Shown: positions 35,938 through 48,400, counted from the first letter of the stretch. The stretch: 64,000 bases of DNA from Hevea brasiliensis (GCF_030052815.1 NC_079493.1:126180394-126244393), one strand, 5' to 3'. Program-made: numbers and translations. Notes: generated by a model not told the origin, from the letters alone.

Positions 35938-38108
35938 AATTTCATTAAAACTCATTTGGAAGGGAATAGAATCAGTCTTTGAAAACACAAAATTCACTAA
36001 TCCAAACCACCAACTTACCTCTAGCCACCAACATTCCAAGTTCCTACCAGCAAAAGCACAAAGAATGAAGCAAGCACTCTCAACAATTACAGAATAGCTA
36101 AGAATTAACCAATCAACCCAAGCAACAAATACCAACCAGCTACAAGAGTCAATTGTGCCAAAACAAACCTAAATGAAATAGATAGCCAATGTGTCTCAAA
36201 TAGATGGTGAGTAATGTATGGAAGATTATATTGCCAAACCTATATGCAAGCATAAAAGATCTAACTCTACTAATGTAACAAGCATTTTTCAAAGAATCAT
36301 TAAGTCTTTTTAAGGGTTGTAATGGGGTCAAATAGGGTAAGATTGTGGTTAACAAAGAAAGGGAATAAGGTAAACAAAATATGAGAATAATATTAACCAT
36401 GAAACTCAAAGTGCATCTTTTTTTTTTTATAATAGTAATTTTTTTATCAAGAGGAAAGAAATTCACAATGAATCTTAAGTGCTAACACAATAAAGGGACT
36501 ACTTTTATAATATATTTTTTTTTATTTTATTTTTATATTTTATTGTGTACTTGTCCCTATTTCATGTCACACCCAAAATTACCTTTGGGATATTTTGGTG
36601 ACCATTTATTTTTTATTTATTTATTTTTTTTTTAACTTTTCACAATTACTCTAGCACTTTTTAAGATGTTTCAATCCTCCAAGTTTTTTTTTTAAATTTT
36701 TTATGCACTTAATTGCTAAAATATTATTCTCATAATAGGTGGTAGTGTTTAGGTTTAATGGCTAGGTAAATGATTTGGGTTCCAAAGAAATTAGGGAATT
36801 AAGGTTCAAGGGGGTTTGCAAGGGTTGAAATGAAATTAAGGTAGGTTAAGGCTAAATGTAAGGTTTAAAATATGAAGGAATGCCTAAATCATATTCTTAT
36901 CAAATGCAAGTTAAAAATTTCGCTTTGAAAGATCTAAGATGCTTGTTCTAGGAATGGTGAGACGACAATGACCATTTTCTTCCTTAAAGGCTTATCCAGA
37001 CACTCAAAACTCAAAATAACTAATCAGAATCTGCATACCTAGATGAATGTATTAATTTTCAGCTATTAAGTAAGAGAAAGAATAATGCTTAAGACTTTGT
37101 ACCCAGCTGGAACTTTCATTCCACTAACCATCTAAAGGCAAGTTGGATTGTTTGAATAAGTGGCTTATGGAATTCAAAGACTGGTTTAAAAATTCAAAAA
37201 TTTTAAATGAACAAATGAAATGCATGAGTGTAAATGTCAAGTCAACCTATATGTAACTAAGTATGCATAACTAAGTGTATGAAGTTATATGCAAGTGTAT
37301 GTATGTGAATATGTACAAGTATCAAGTAATGAATGAGTATGTCACTATATGCAAGTGAAAAAGGAAAAAAAATAATTTTTGCAAAAAATTTACCCTCTCC
37401 CCCATACTCAGAATGAACATTGTCCTCAATGTTAAAAGAGTGCAAGAAATGGGATAATTTGGCTATATGTGCATAGAGAATTATTACCCTGTTGCATAAG
37501 CGATAGCACAACTTATGTTGAAAGTGACACAAGCTGAGATAAGAAGTGTTACCTCATTGAAGTGCAGCCAATTTAATTAGATAAAATTTGGACAAACTTT
37601 GCACTCATTGCAAAAGAAACAGTACGATGGAATCCATTAAATCAATTACACTAAAAAATTTGGAATAGGGAAGTTAAGCTCAAAAATATAGCCATCAAGT
37701 GTAAATCCGAAATAGTAAATCAAAGCAAGTGAGCAATGTACTAAAGATATAAAAGAAAAATGTATGTTATGAGGAACTAAAAAAAACGGAATCAGTAAAT
37801 GGTTCAAGTAAAATAAAAACAACACAAGCAAAATATTAACTAAACAAGTTCAAAATACTAATTAATTAAGCAACGAAATTAAAGACATGAAATGTTTTTT
37901 TTTTTTTTTTTTTTTTAATGCTCATTTGCTTGCAATGCATTGTATCCCATCTGCACAAGGAAATTAGAACAATGTTAAACTCTGAATAAGGAGTATAGAA
38001 AAGCTTAAAACAAATATATGAAAGAAATAAAGAGTCAATGAAAAATTGGGAGTTATGCACAAAAATGCTAAGTTTAGGTCTTTAGCTTGACCATACCCAC
38101 TCAAGAAT
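35938..38108 (-). other. Non-coding 3' region of the Athila element
   Basis: About 2.2 kb between the integrase stop and the polypurine module. Some Athila relatives carry an env-like gene here. I find only short AT-rich frames (for example 36149-36466) with no signal peptide, transmembrane pattern or similarity I recognise. It contains T-rich and A-rich runs and a second hairpin-polypurine module at 37398-37433. Confidence 0.7.
37398..37433 (-). promoter_or_regulatory. Second, internal hairpin-polypurine module
   Basis: On the element strand: AACATTG-AGGA-CAATGTT (a perfect 7-bp stem, 37416-37433), six bases, then GAGTATGGGGGAGAGGG. It has the same geometry as the module beside the 3' LTR but a different stem. 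It may be a secondary plus-strand primer or the border of a lost env-like segment; both readings are inference. Confidence 0.7.
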
Positions 38109-39123
38109 TTATGGAGAATGAGAGAGATAGCAAGTTGCTATCTTCTCAATTGGCTCACCAACTGAATAGTGTCTCAACCTTTGTCCATTTACCTTGAAAT
38201 TACCTGATTTTTCACCAAAAATTTCCACAGCACCATGAGGGAAAACTTTCACAATTTTGAATGGACCAGACCACCTTGATTTTAATTTTCCTGGAAAAAA
38301 TTTTAACCTTGAATTGAATAAGAGAACCAAATCTCCTTCTTTAAAGTCCTTTTTCTTGATATGCTTATCATGCCATTTTTTAGTTCTTTCTTTATAGATC
38401 CTAGCATTTTCATAAGCATCAAGTCTCAATTCTTCTAATTCATCAAGTTGCAAAAGTCTTCTGTGTCCAGCAGCTTGTAAATCAAAATTGATTGCTCTAA
38501 TGGCCCAATAAGCTTTGTGTTCTAACTCTACGGGCAAATGGCATGATTTCCCAAAAACTAACCTATAAGGTGTAGTTCCTATGGGGGTTTTAAATGCTGT
38601 TCTATATGCCCAAAGAGTGTCATCTAATTTAAGGGACCAATCTTTTCTGGACTTATTGACAGTTTTTCTCCAAGATTTGCTTGATTTCTCTATTTGTGAT
38701 TTCTACTTGGCCATTTGTTTGAGGGTGATATGGTGTGGCAATTCTATGCTTTACCCCATATTTTCTCATCAATTTTTCAAATTGGTGGTTGCAAAAATGG
38801 CTACCACCATCACTGATTATGGCACGTGGGGCACCAAACCTGGTCAAAACAAATTTTTTCAGAAATTTTACCACAACTTTTGCATCATTGGTAGGTGTAG
38901 CTATAGCTTCTACCCATTTAGATACATAGTCCACCCCTACCAAGATATATTTATTTCCATAAGAAGATGGAAATGACCCCATGAAATCAATTCCCCACAC
39001 ATCAAATAATTCAACTTCTAATATGGACTGTTGGGGCATCTCATCTCTCTTGGAAATGTTGCCTACCATTTGGCACCTATCACACTTGCTTATAAAATCT
39101 CTCACATGTTTAAATATTTTAGG
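38109..39123 (-). pseudogene. Athila integrase, frameshifted
   Basis: The end of a zinc-binding domain (KCDRC), then the catalytic core with Asp in GIDFMG, Asp in ISDGGSHF and Glu in [10 protein letters not shown], the DDE triad. A one-base gain in an A run near 38665 splits the frame. The C-terminal part continues in another frame with a [16 protein letters not shown] segment and ends at 38109. The upstream TAG at 39124-39126 separates it from RNase H. Confidence 0.9.
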
Positions 39124-40590
39124 CTAATAGAAACCTGATGTCAAGACTTTTTCAACAGTTTTTGAGACACTAAAATGACCACCATATTCAGAGGAATGAC
39201 AATAGTAAATAACATCATTTATTTCTTCCTCTGGTATACATCTCCTAATTATTCCATCATTACATCTCCTAAACAAAAGAGGTTCTTCCCAAGAATAAAA
39301 TTTAACATCATGCAAGAATCTTTTCTTTTGCTGCCAAGATAAATCAGGTGGCAAGACACCACAAGATAAGAAATTCACAATATCAGCAAACCATGGAAGT
39401 GCAGATTTCAACACATACAACTGCTCATTCATGAAAAACTCATCAATTGGCACAATTTCATCATCTTTATTTTCAGTTTTTATCCTAGAAAGGTGATCAG
39501 CCACCACATTCTCAACACCATTTTTATCTCTTATTTCCAAATCAAATTCTTGAAGTAACAAAATCCATCTAATCAACCTAGATTTAGCTTCTTTCTTGCT
39601 CATTAAATACCTTATTGCTGCATGATCAGTGAAAACAATTACCTTTGAGTTGACCAAATAAGAACGGAATTTATTGAGTGCAAATACTACCGCAAGGAAC
39701 TCCTTTTCAGTTGTGGCATAATTAACTTGAGCTTCATCAAGGGTTCAGCTTGCATAGTAAATGGCATAAGGTTTTCTATCTTTTCGCTGGCCAAGGACAG
39801 CTCCAATAGCAAATTCGCTTGCATCACACATGATTTCGAATGGCAAAGTCCAATCCGGGGGTTGCATGATAGGAGCTGTTGTTAATGCCGTCTTTAACCT
39901 GCAAAAAGCAACCATACAATCTTGATTAAAATCAAATTTAACATCATGATTCAAGAGATTTGTTAAGGGTTTAGCAAGTTTAGAAAAATCCTGAATAAAT
40001 CGCCGGTAAAACCCGGCATGTCCAAGAAAACTCCGCACTCCTTTGACAGTGGTTGGAGGTGGCATTTTTTCAATAATTTCTATTTTAGCTCTATCCACTT
40101 CAATTCCCCTATTGGAGATTAAATGCCCTAAAACGATTCCCTCTTGGACCATAAAGTGGCATTTCTCCCAATTCAACACCAAATCATTATCAGCACATCT
40201 CTGCAAGATTTTAGACAAATTAGTCAAGCATGAATCAAAATTAGTACCATAAACTGAAAAGTCATCCATGAAGACCTCCATAATTTCTTCAATAAAATCA
40301 GAAAAAATGGCCATCATGCACCTTTGAAATGTGCCAGGCGCATTACACAATCCGAATGGCATCCTTCGATATGCAAAGGTGCCATAGGGACAGGTAAAGG
40401 TAGTTTTTTCTTGGTCATCAGGATGGATTGGAATTTGAAAGAAACCAAAATATCCATCTAAGTAACAAAAGAATGAATGCTTGGCTAATCTTTCTAACAT
40501 TCGATCCATAAAAGGAAGGGGAAAATGGTCTTTTCTTGTAGCATTGTTCAACTTCCTATAGTCTATGCACATTTTCCAACTCATACTTGA
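39124..40590 (-). pseudogene. Athila reverse transcriptase and RNase H, with in-frame stops
   Basis: RT with CIDYRKLN, the DGYFGFFQIPIHPDDQ palm segment and the FMDDFSVYG active site. RNase H has [10 protein letters not shown], then [13 protein letters not shown] at the connection. The TGA at 39745-39747 lies at the start of RNase H, and the TAG at 39124-39126 ends the frame before integrase. At the 5' side a one-base shift near 40588 cuts RT from the protease frame. Confidence 0.9.
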
Positions 40591-41935
40591 TTCTAGTGGG
40601 TATCAATTCATTATTCTCATTTTTAACAACTGTCACCCCACCTTTTTTTGGTACAACATGCACAGGACTAACCCACTCACTGTCAGAAATAGGGTAAATA
40701 ATTCCAGCAGCTAGTAATTTTAGGATTTCCTTTTTCACAACATCCTTCATTGTAGGATTTAATCTTCTTTGATATTCAATGGAAGGTTTACTATTTGGCT
40801 CAAGGAAAATCCTATGCATACAGACTGTTGGACTTATTCCTTTTATATCATCAATTGCATAACCCAAAACTCTCCTATATTCCCTCAAAACTCTCAACAA
40901 TTTGTTAATCTCAATATCAGTCAAACATGCATTAATTATAACAGGATATGTTTCATTGGGTCCAAGAAAAGCATACCTGAGGTTGGAAGGAAGAGGTTTA
41001 AGATCTACCTTTGGGGCATCCTCTACCTTTAATGATGGTGGTTTGATTTCCAAAGTTTTCACTTCTTCAAGTTGAAAAATTGTGGCCTCAGGATGTGGTG
41101 GAGAGCTCTCCAAGTGTTGTGCAAAAGCAGCTATGTTGAGATTGTCATCATCAATGCTCCCACCATGGACTAAGCAATTTTCAAGTGGGTCATGTGGATA
41201 GCTTTTTCTGAAATGCTCTTGAACAATCTCATCAATAATGTCTACCCGCAAACAAGACTCAACTTCTTCATGTTTCCTTTTCATGGCAGGATTGATGTTG
41301 AATATCATTTGATCATCTCCCACTCTAAGTGTCAATTTCTCACCCTTTATATCAATTAATGCACCAGCTGTTGCCAAAAAGGGTCTTCCCAATAAGATAG
41401 GAACTTTTGTGTCTTCTTCCATATCTAAAATGACAAAGTCCACCGGAATGTAGAATTTCCCAACCTTGATAGGCACATTTTCTAGAATGCCTTCTGGATA
41501 CTTAATTGAACGGTCAGCCAATGAAAGATACATGTTTGTGGGCTTCAATTCTCCCATATTCAACTTCTCATATATTGAAAGAGGCATTAGGCTGACGCTA
41601 GCTCCAAGGTCACATAAAGCATTTGCCACACAGTTATCACCAATATGACAAGGAATGGAAAACACACCCGGATCTTTGAGTTTGGGAGGTAACTTCTTCT
41701 GAATTATAGCACTGCATTGCTCTCCCAAGTTGATGGCATCATAATCTTCTAGCCTTCTCTTGTTGGAAAGAATCTCCTTCAAAAACTTGGCATAACTTGG
41801 CATTTGGGATAGTGCCTCAGTGAATGGCACATTGATATACAACTTCTTTAGCACTTCAAGGAATTTGCCAAATTGTTTGTCTAGCTTATGCTTGATGAAT
41901 CTTTGAGGGTAGGGAAGGGTGGGCTTGTAAGGTTC
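40591..41935 (-). pseudogene. Athila protease and linker region
   Basis: Retropepsin active site DLGASVSLMP, later ILLGRPFLATAGALID, then a long linker leading toward RT. The frame is open across the segment but cut from gag upstream by the 19-bp duplication and from RT downstream by a one-base shift. Confidence 0.88.
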
Positions 41936-43676
41936 GGGTGGGCTTGTAAGGTTCAGGTGGGATGTATGGTTTCTCTCCTTCATCTTGCTCACTTTTGCTT
42001 TCTTCTTCTTTTTCATTTTTCTTGCTCTCAACTGAATTTTCTTCTTTTGTGCTCTCTTTTTCTTCTCTCTTATTTTCACTCTCTTGACCAACTTTTTTAC
42101 CACTTCTCAAGGTCACAACCTTACATTGTTCATGAGGGTTTTGTGGTTGGCTAGGTAGTTTCCCATAGGATTTGCTTCCCGATGAGCTTGCTTGTTGAGC
42201 CAATTGAGTCTCCAACATGCGGTTGTGGACTTGTAATTGATCCATGGTTTGTCTCATGTGTTGCATTTCTTCCTCCAATTTGCTATTTATCTTGCTTTGT
42301 TCAGCAAAAAATTTCTCCATCATGCTTTCCAAGGTTGGTTTCGGTTCATGAGGTGAAAGGGATTGTTGTGCTCTTGCTTGATATCCAGGTTGTGGCTGCC
42401 TTGTGGGCTGAAATTGAGGCTGAAATTGAGGCCTATTTTGCTGCATAAACTGCTGGTTATGAGGATAATTTGAGCTTTGGCCTTGTTGAGCAAAAGTTGC
42501 TTGTGGTCTCCATGTTGAGTTGTTCACATTAGAATAAGCATTTCCCATAGGTTTCTGTTGATAACCTCCTGCATAAGCAGCTTGTTCTTGCAAATAATCA
42601 TCACCATAAGAAGAGTAATCAACTCCACAACTTTGAGTTCCATCTGTGAAGGCAACTTGTTGCATAGTTGTAGGAGTTGAGGTTGTTGCCTTTGTGCAAA
42701 AATCACTAAGAAGCTGAGTCAACTGATCAAATCTTGCATTCATGTAGCTAACTGAGTCAAGTTCATAAATCCCAGCCTTCTTTGACTCAAGTGCTCTAGG
42801 ATTTCCCCATAAATGGGTATTATGAGCAAACTTCTCTATTAGATCATAGCATTCTTCACTTGTCATTCTCATGAAATCTCCTCCTGCTTGTGAATCAATT
42901 GTGTTTCTTATGGCTGGAGTAACTCTGGTGTAGAAATTCTGAACAATCATCCATTTGGGTATTTCATGATGAGGACATTGCCTTTCAAGCTCCTTAAATC
43001 TCATCCAAGATTCATACAAAGTTTCATCATCTCTTGGTTTAAAAGCTACCATCAAATTCCTCAAATGAGTAGTTTTCCCGGGTGGAAAAAATTGAGATAG
43101 AAAAGCTTGAGATAGCTGCTCCCAAGTAGCTATAATAGCTTGTGGGAGTGAGTCATACCACTCCAATGCTGAATCCCGAAGAGAGAATGGAAATAAGGTG
43201 AGCCGAATAACTTCATCTGAAACTCCAGGTTGTCTTTGTGTACCACATATCATCAAAAATTTCTTCAAATGAGAATGAGGATTTTCAAGTGGACTACCTC
43301 CAAATTGTGAATTCTGAACCATTTGAATAAGATCAGTCTTTAACTCAAATTGATTAGCTCCAATAATAGGTCTGTTATCTCTCACATCTGCACATCTAGG
43401 AAAAGCATAATCTAACATGGATCTTCTTTGAGGATCATTATGATTAACAACTACATTTTGCCCGTTTTGCTCATTTCCTCCATTGTCTCCACCAATAGCT
43501 CTATTTTGATTCTCCATATTTTCTATTGTCACCTCTTGCTCAAATCTTTGTTGTTCTTCTTTTTCTGCTTCTTTTCTTCTTTTGTATTCCTTTTTGTTGG
43601 CTCGACAGAATTTTTCAATTTCTGGATTGAACAACAATTCAGTATCACTTGTGCTTTTCGATCGTCTCATAAACAA
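41886..43676 (-). CDS. Athila gag-like capsid polyprotein (596 aa)
   Basis: Open from the ATG at 43676. An acidic and basic N terminus is followed by the capsid core typical of plant Ty3/gypsy: FPFSLRDSALEWYDSLP, FFPPGKTTHLRNLM, YESWMRFKELERQCPHHEIP. A Q-rich and then a K/E-rich tail follow. I see no CCHC zinc knuckle. The 3' end runs out of frame through a 19-bp tandem duplication (GGGTGGGCTTGTAAGGTTC, 41917-41935 and 41936-41954). One unit would leave gag and protease in one frame. Confidence 0.9.
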   Translation of the reverse strand: MFMRRSKSTSDTELLFNPEIEKFCRANKKEYKRRKEAEKEEQQRFEQEVTIENMENQNRAIGGDNGGNEQNGQNVVVNHNDPQRRSMLDYAFPRCADVRDNRPIIGANQFELKTDLIQMVQNSQFGGSPLENPHSHLKKFLMICGTQRQPGVSDEVIRLTLFPFSLRDSALEWYDSLPQAIIATWEQLSQAFLSQFFPPGKTTHLRNLMVAFKPRDDETLYESWMRFKELERQCPHHEIPKWMIVQNFYTRVTPAIRNTIDSQAGGDFMRMTSEECYDLIEKFAHNTHLWGNPRALESKKAGIYELDSVSYMNARFDQLTQLLSDFCTKATTSTPTTMQQVAFTDGTQSCGVDYSSYGDDYLQEQAAYAGGYQQKPMGNAYSNVNNSTWRPQATFAQQGQSSNYPHNQQFMQQNRPQFQPQFQPTRQPQPGYQARAQQSLSPHEPKPTLESMMEKFFAEQSKINSKLEEEMQHMRQTMDQLQVHNRMLETQLAQQASSSGSKSYGKLPSQPQNPHEQCKVVTLRSGKKVGQESENKREEKESTKEENSVESKKNEKEEESKSEQDEGEKPYIPPEPYKPTRTLQAHPSLPSKIHQA

Positions 43677-43774
43677 GAAAAGTACCTGAAAAACACAAGG
43701 AACAATAGTGAAAATAAAAGAAAATAAAAATTCTAATTAGCTTAAAACAATTAAAATCCAATTTAAAACAAACA

Positions 43775-43794
43775 ATTCCCCGGCAACGGTGCCA
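43775..43794 (-). promoter_or_regulatory. Primer binding site, tRNA-Asp type
   Basis: On the element strand TGGCACCGTTGCCGGGGAAT, six bases inside the 5' LTR. It matches the 3' end of plant tRNA-Asp with one internal mismatch (A for G at the fifth base) and a difference at the last positions. A leader of about 100 bp separates it from gag. Confidence 0.88.
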
Positions 43795-43800
43795 AAAACT

Positions 43801-45448
43801 TGATACGGTGTGTCCGCAAGTGCACGGGTCACAGTAGTATAGTTTTAAAAAAATGATATCGATCCCACAGAGAATTGTGCTTAAATTGGAAATAAAAGTA
43901 TAAGCTAATTAGAATGACAAAAATTAAAGATGTAAAATGAAATTTCAAATTAAGACAAAAATTAAAGATGTAAAATTAAATTTGGAATTAAAATTGGTAT
44001 TTGAGGAATTAAAACTAAATCAATCAATTAACTAAAATTAATTAAACTAGATTACCAAAAATTAATTTGAAATTTCTATTTATGAAATTTGAGAGGAATT
44101 AAATCTAAATTCAATAAAAATAAAAATAAAGTGATTCTAGAGATTGGATTTAAATTGGATTTAAATTTAAATTAGATTTAAATTGAAATTGCTATTTATG
44201 AGATTTGGAGGATTTAAATCTAAATTCAATGAAAATTAAATTGATTCTAGAGATTGGATTTTCAATATTGTTTGCATGTGGTTTATCCTTAATTTAGCCA
44301 AACACATGAGAATTGCAATTTTGAGGGAAATCAATTCTTAAATTTTTGAAACCTTTTTCAAGCATTTCAAAGTTGGTTTTCATTAAATCAAACCCTGTTT
44401 TCACGGTATTTCAAACCTAACAAAAACCCATTTAAAGCTCTAATTGATTTTTGGAAAGTTCCCCTTAATCCTCTTAGCTTATCTCTAACACCAAGAAAAT
44501 AAAGTTTATTGCAAGATTATCTATCCCTAATATTCACTTTTCAGTCCATCTATTAACGATTAAAGCTTAACTTAATGAGGGCCCATTCATCAAGCAAGGC
44601 AACAAGCTCACAAGCAATAAATCAAAATGTAACAAATCCCATTTAAATGGCTAAATCAGTTCAAAACCACAATACAAATCAATATTTACAAACCCATCTC
44701 TAGAATCTCAATCAACTACTCACAAATCATTGTTTAAAGACAAACCCAAATGTATAAATGAAGAAATAATGGAAATGTAAGCTCAAGGGTAGAAAAACCC
44801 AGAAATATGCAGCAGAATCTGCTGCAGAAAAGTGCAGAAACGTGATCTGCAGTTGCTGGAAAAAGAATGCAGAAAGTGCTCCCTCCTTCTCTTTCTAATC
44901 TTGCCAAATATGCCTCTCTTGCTCTCTATGGAAAGAAAATGATAAAATGAGGCTTTATATAGGCTAAGGGTCTGCCCTAGAATGGGTAAAAGGGGGAAGG
45001 TTCCAGAGAAAGTGAGGTAAAAAGTTGGAGTAACGGAAATGCCACGTCACTTATTTCCAGTAAAAATGACATAAGCCGAGTCAGTTGTGTCGTGGGTTGT
45101 GTTGCGGGTTGTGTCGCTCTCGGCCTGAATATCTGACGATCGACACAACCTGCGACATAAGCTAATTCGGTTGTGCTGCAGGTTGTGTCGCTCTCGGCCA
45201 TTTTTTTACTCAACTTCAAAATTTTTGCAATTCGACTTTAATCTCCTCCAAATGGCTACTCTGATCAAAATATATCAAATTTCTCCAGATTTAACCTACA
45301 AAACAAATAAATTCTAAAAATTAAACTAGGAAATGTGAAAATTGTAAAATTGACTAAATATATACCAATATCTATAATAATAACTATGAACAAGGGTAAA
45401 TTATGTATAAAAATTACTCCTAAATGATGATATTAAATGCATGCATCA
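43801..45448 (-). repeat. Athila 5' LTR
   Basis: 1648 bp, TG...CA ends, nearly identical to 34252-35898. The 13-bp inverted repeat recurs at 45141-45153 and 45178-45190. The element's promoter is expected here; TATA-like words are too many in this AT-rich stretch to choose one. Confidence 0.95.
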
Positions 45449-45453
45449 CCCTA
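45449..45453. repeat. Athila target-site duplication, right copy (CCCTA)
   Basis: Matches 34247-34251 exactly. Confidence 0.93.
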
Positions 45454-48400
45454 AGTTCCACATTGAAAATATATTAAATTAAATGCTAAACTATAAGTGA
45501 TTAAATTACAATATCAAGTTGATTAATTATTTTAATGTATACAACAATTAATTCACTTATATAAACTATAATTAAAATGCAGTATGTTTAATACTCTCTT
45601 TAAATCTAATAATTTTTAAATTTTTAATAATACATCTTTTCATATCAATTAATATACTTAAAATTTTTAAATACTTAAAATTTTTAAATAATTATATAAA
45701 GGGAGACTAAGAACAATATTAATTTTTCATTTTTAACAATTCTTATATGAATGTATAAATATGTACACAAGGTACTTTTGTATAGTTAATCTCAATAGGT
45801 AGAAATCTAAAGAAACCAAAATAGACAGAAATTTAAAATTCATTGTAATTAAAAAAAAAAAAAAAAGGATTTGATTAAATTGAAGATGGTGATGATTGTG
45901 TAGTCATGATTAGGTGACACCAGTGGTGGAAATATACATTGTGCTTATTAAAAGAGTGACAATTAGCCTTTAATTATAGTGCTGTAAAATCACATTAGTT
46001 GGGTGATCAAGTCTCCAAGAAACAACCACATGATCAATTTCTAGATTTTAGATTTTAATTCTATTATTTCTTTTTATTTTTTTAAATGATTTAATTAAAT
46101 GTTCAATCCAATATTTTTCATATAAATCATTAAATGTTCAATCCAAACTAAATACTCTTAAAATTTAAGGAACAATTTAAACTTTAAGTCAAATTAAGAA
46201 AATGAGATACAATTATTTTAAAGCATTAGAATTTTTAATAATATGAAAAATTATTAGAGTTAAGTTCTCAAAATTTAAAAATTCTAAATGTGTAAATTAA
46301 TAGTGTAAAGTCAAAATTTGAAGAGCTCATGCCAAACTTATTAATTTTTTTTTTCTTCTGAGTTTGAGATTTTATTAGACTTAAACTCAATTTAATTATA
46401 TTTAATTTATTTATTAATTTATAATTTCAATTCGCATTTAAATTATCTTATTAAATTGGTGAGGTGAACTCTTTCAATGAACTAAGGGCACATGATTTTC
46501 CCTGGGAGGAAAGGTGGCCAAACGTGGCATCTGACGGCAACATATCATTCATTAGGATTTGGTAGGGCCAAATGCCACCTCCTTCCTCCCCTGTTTTTAT
46601 TTTCCTCCCAATTTTATGGGAATGCAAATCCATTAATTTTAAGTTAATTTTGAAATATTTTTATAATTTGTTAGCCCTCAAACCCTAATATCTGAATATT
46701 AAGATTGAGCATAAATTTTTAACACGATATTAAAATATTTTTCACAAACTGATTTACTGAATAATCCGTAAAAAATATTCCAAAATTGCAAGTATATATG
46801 CAAATAATCCACACAATCTCGAAAATGATTTACCATCGAATCATTTTATGTGGGTATGTTTGTATATTACATTGTGGAGAATCAATTTTAGTAACCCAAG
46901 AGATCATATATCTCTGCAAAAAATGTCACTAAATATTAAGTTAAAATAAGCAAAGGATTCCGTAGGTACGAAAAACCAATTAAATAAATCCTGCAATTAG
47001 TAAGAGGATAAGAGCATTCGATTTCGTTAATTAAGTACTACTGGTGAAGGTACTAAGTAGCACCTCTAATTAATTAATTAATTATGCATACCATAACCCA
47101 AAATCATTCATGGTCCACTCCCCATCCTATCTGGGGCTTCATCACCTCCAACCAATTATTTATTTATTTATTTGTTTATTTTTTCAGATTAAAATTAAAA
47201 AAAAAAATTATTTACATAAAGAATTATTCCCAGAGTAATATTGAAGATCTCCCCAGGCCGCTTCCATTGGTGTTTGACCGATAATATAGGATTTGAGATT
47301 TTGACAATTTGCTTTTCACTAAGCACATGCTTAACGTTTAATACCTTTCCCATCATCTCCTAACACTATCTACATGCATGCTTAACGTTTCATCCTTTAT
47401 TATCTCCTAATTCTCAACGAATTAAATTATTAAATCAATTTTAACATAATAATTGTAATTTTTGCAAAAAAAAATAAATATTAAAATTAGTCTAATTTTG
47501 ATCGAAACTGCCTATTTCGATATGTGGGGGGAGAGCCATGATAATCGAATTGCATGGATAATTTTGATTCTGGTAATTTTAATCCGAAAAGTATTTAGAT
47601 TTAATAATTAGAATTTTATTAAAAGATAAAATCAAATCGGATAAAATCTTTAATTTTAATCTGATTTAGTTTAACAGTCTGAAGATAATTTTCATATTAT
47701 TCTTTGAGGTTTACTTGATTTTGGTTATGAACAAATAATTATTGATGTAAATCTTAATATTAAATTAGAAGAGTAAATTATTTATATAATCTGTAACAAT
47801 TAAGAAATAAAATTCTCTCACCCAAAAGTGCATTAATCCAAAATATACTTTTTTTTTAAATTAATATTCAAGAAAATAATATGAAGACTATTTTAAGATA
47901 AGAGAAGATTGTCCCCTTGAAAATTAGCAAAATTAAAAAAAATATATATTTATTTTTTATTTGGTGTGAGTCAAAGGGTCATGCACGTGCATGTAATTCA
48001 ATACAGCCGGCCTTAGTCCCTGGGTATAACTGAAAAGGCCAAGTTGGAGAGACCATCACCAACACTTGCCTCAAGCCTTCCTCCAATGGTCAATATGAAT
48101 ATAATGAGAAAGCTTCAATTATTTTATTGCAAAACGAGGGGAGAAAAAAAAAAAAAAATACCCACCACCACCTTCTTTGCTTGTTGTCTAATTCAATAAT
48201 CAACCTAGAAGATCGGGGAGATTCTGAATGAAATCTGCCGAATCTTGCTTTCCAAACTGTCCAGATTTCCTACAGGATTTGTATGACTCTATGCCTTCCC
48301 ATTTAAAACTATCCTACCTTCTCTTCTTTCTCTTCATCTCTCTTCTACCAACTCTTTAATTTCTTGGTGTTCTTGTCTTTCATACATCTTTCTTGAAATT
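45454..48400. other. Intergenic; includes the response regulator promoter region
   Basis: Mostly AT-rich. A more balanced patch lies near 46450-46630 and another at 47980-48070. The last 250 bp before 48401 are C/T-rich (CTTCTCTTCTTTCTCTTC), typical of a plant 5' UTR. No convincing ORF, tRNA or mobile element was seen. Confidence 0.5.

Larger units (their letters stand above)
34252..45448 (-). mobile_element. Athila-type Ty3/gypsy LTR retrotransposon, structurally complete, coding-defective
   Basis: An 11.2-kb element read on the minus strand: 5' LTR 43801-45448, primer site 43775-43794, gag, protease, RT-RNase H and integrase from 43676 to 38109, a 2.2-kb non-coding 3' region, polypurine tract and 3' LTR 34252-35898, with CCCTA duplications outside. 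Athila assignment rests on FMDDFSVYG in RT and DVWGIDFMG plus [10 protein letters not shown] in integrase, which differ from the Tat lineage. Coding lesions: a 19-bp tandem duplication at 41917-41954, a one-base shift near 40588, TGA at 39745-39747, TAG at 39124-39126, and a one-base gain in an A run near 38665. I count about 18 LTR differences by eye (about 1.1%), so the insertion is young. No env-like ORF was seen. Confidence 0.95.

Noticed and set aside
36149..36466. 105-aa minus-strand ORF as a possible env remnant of Athila
   Set aside because: No signal peptide, transmembrane arrangement or similarity that I can support; AT-rich filler is the simpler reading.
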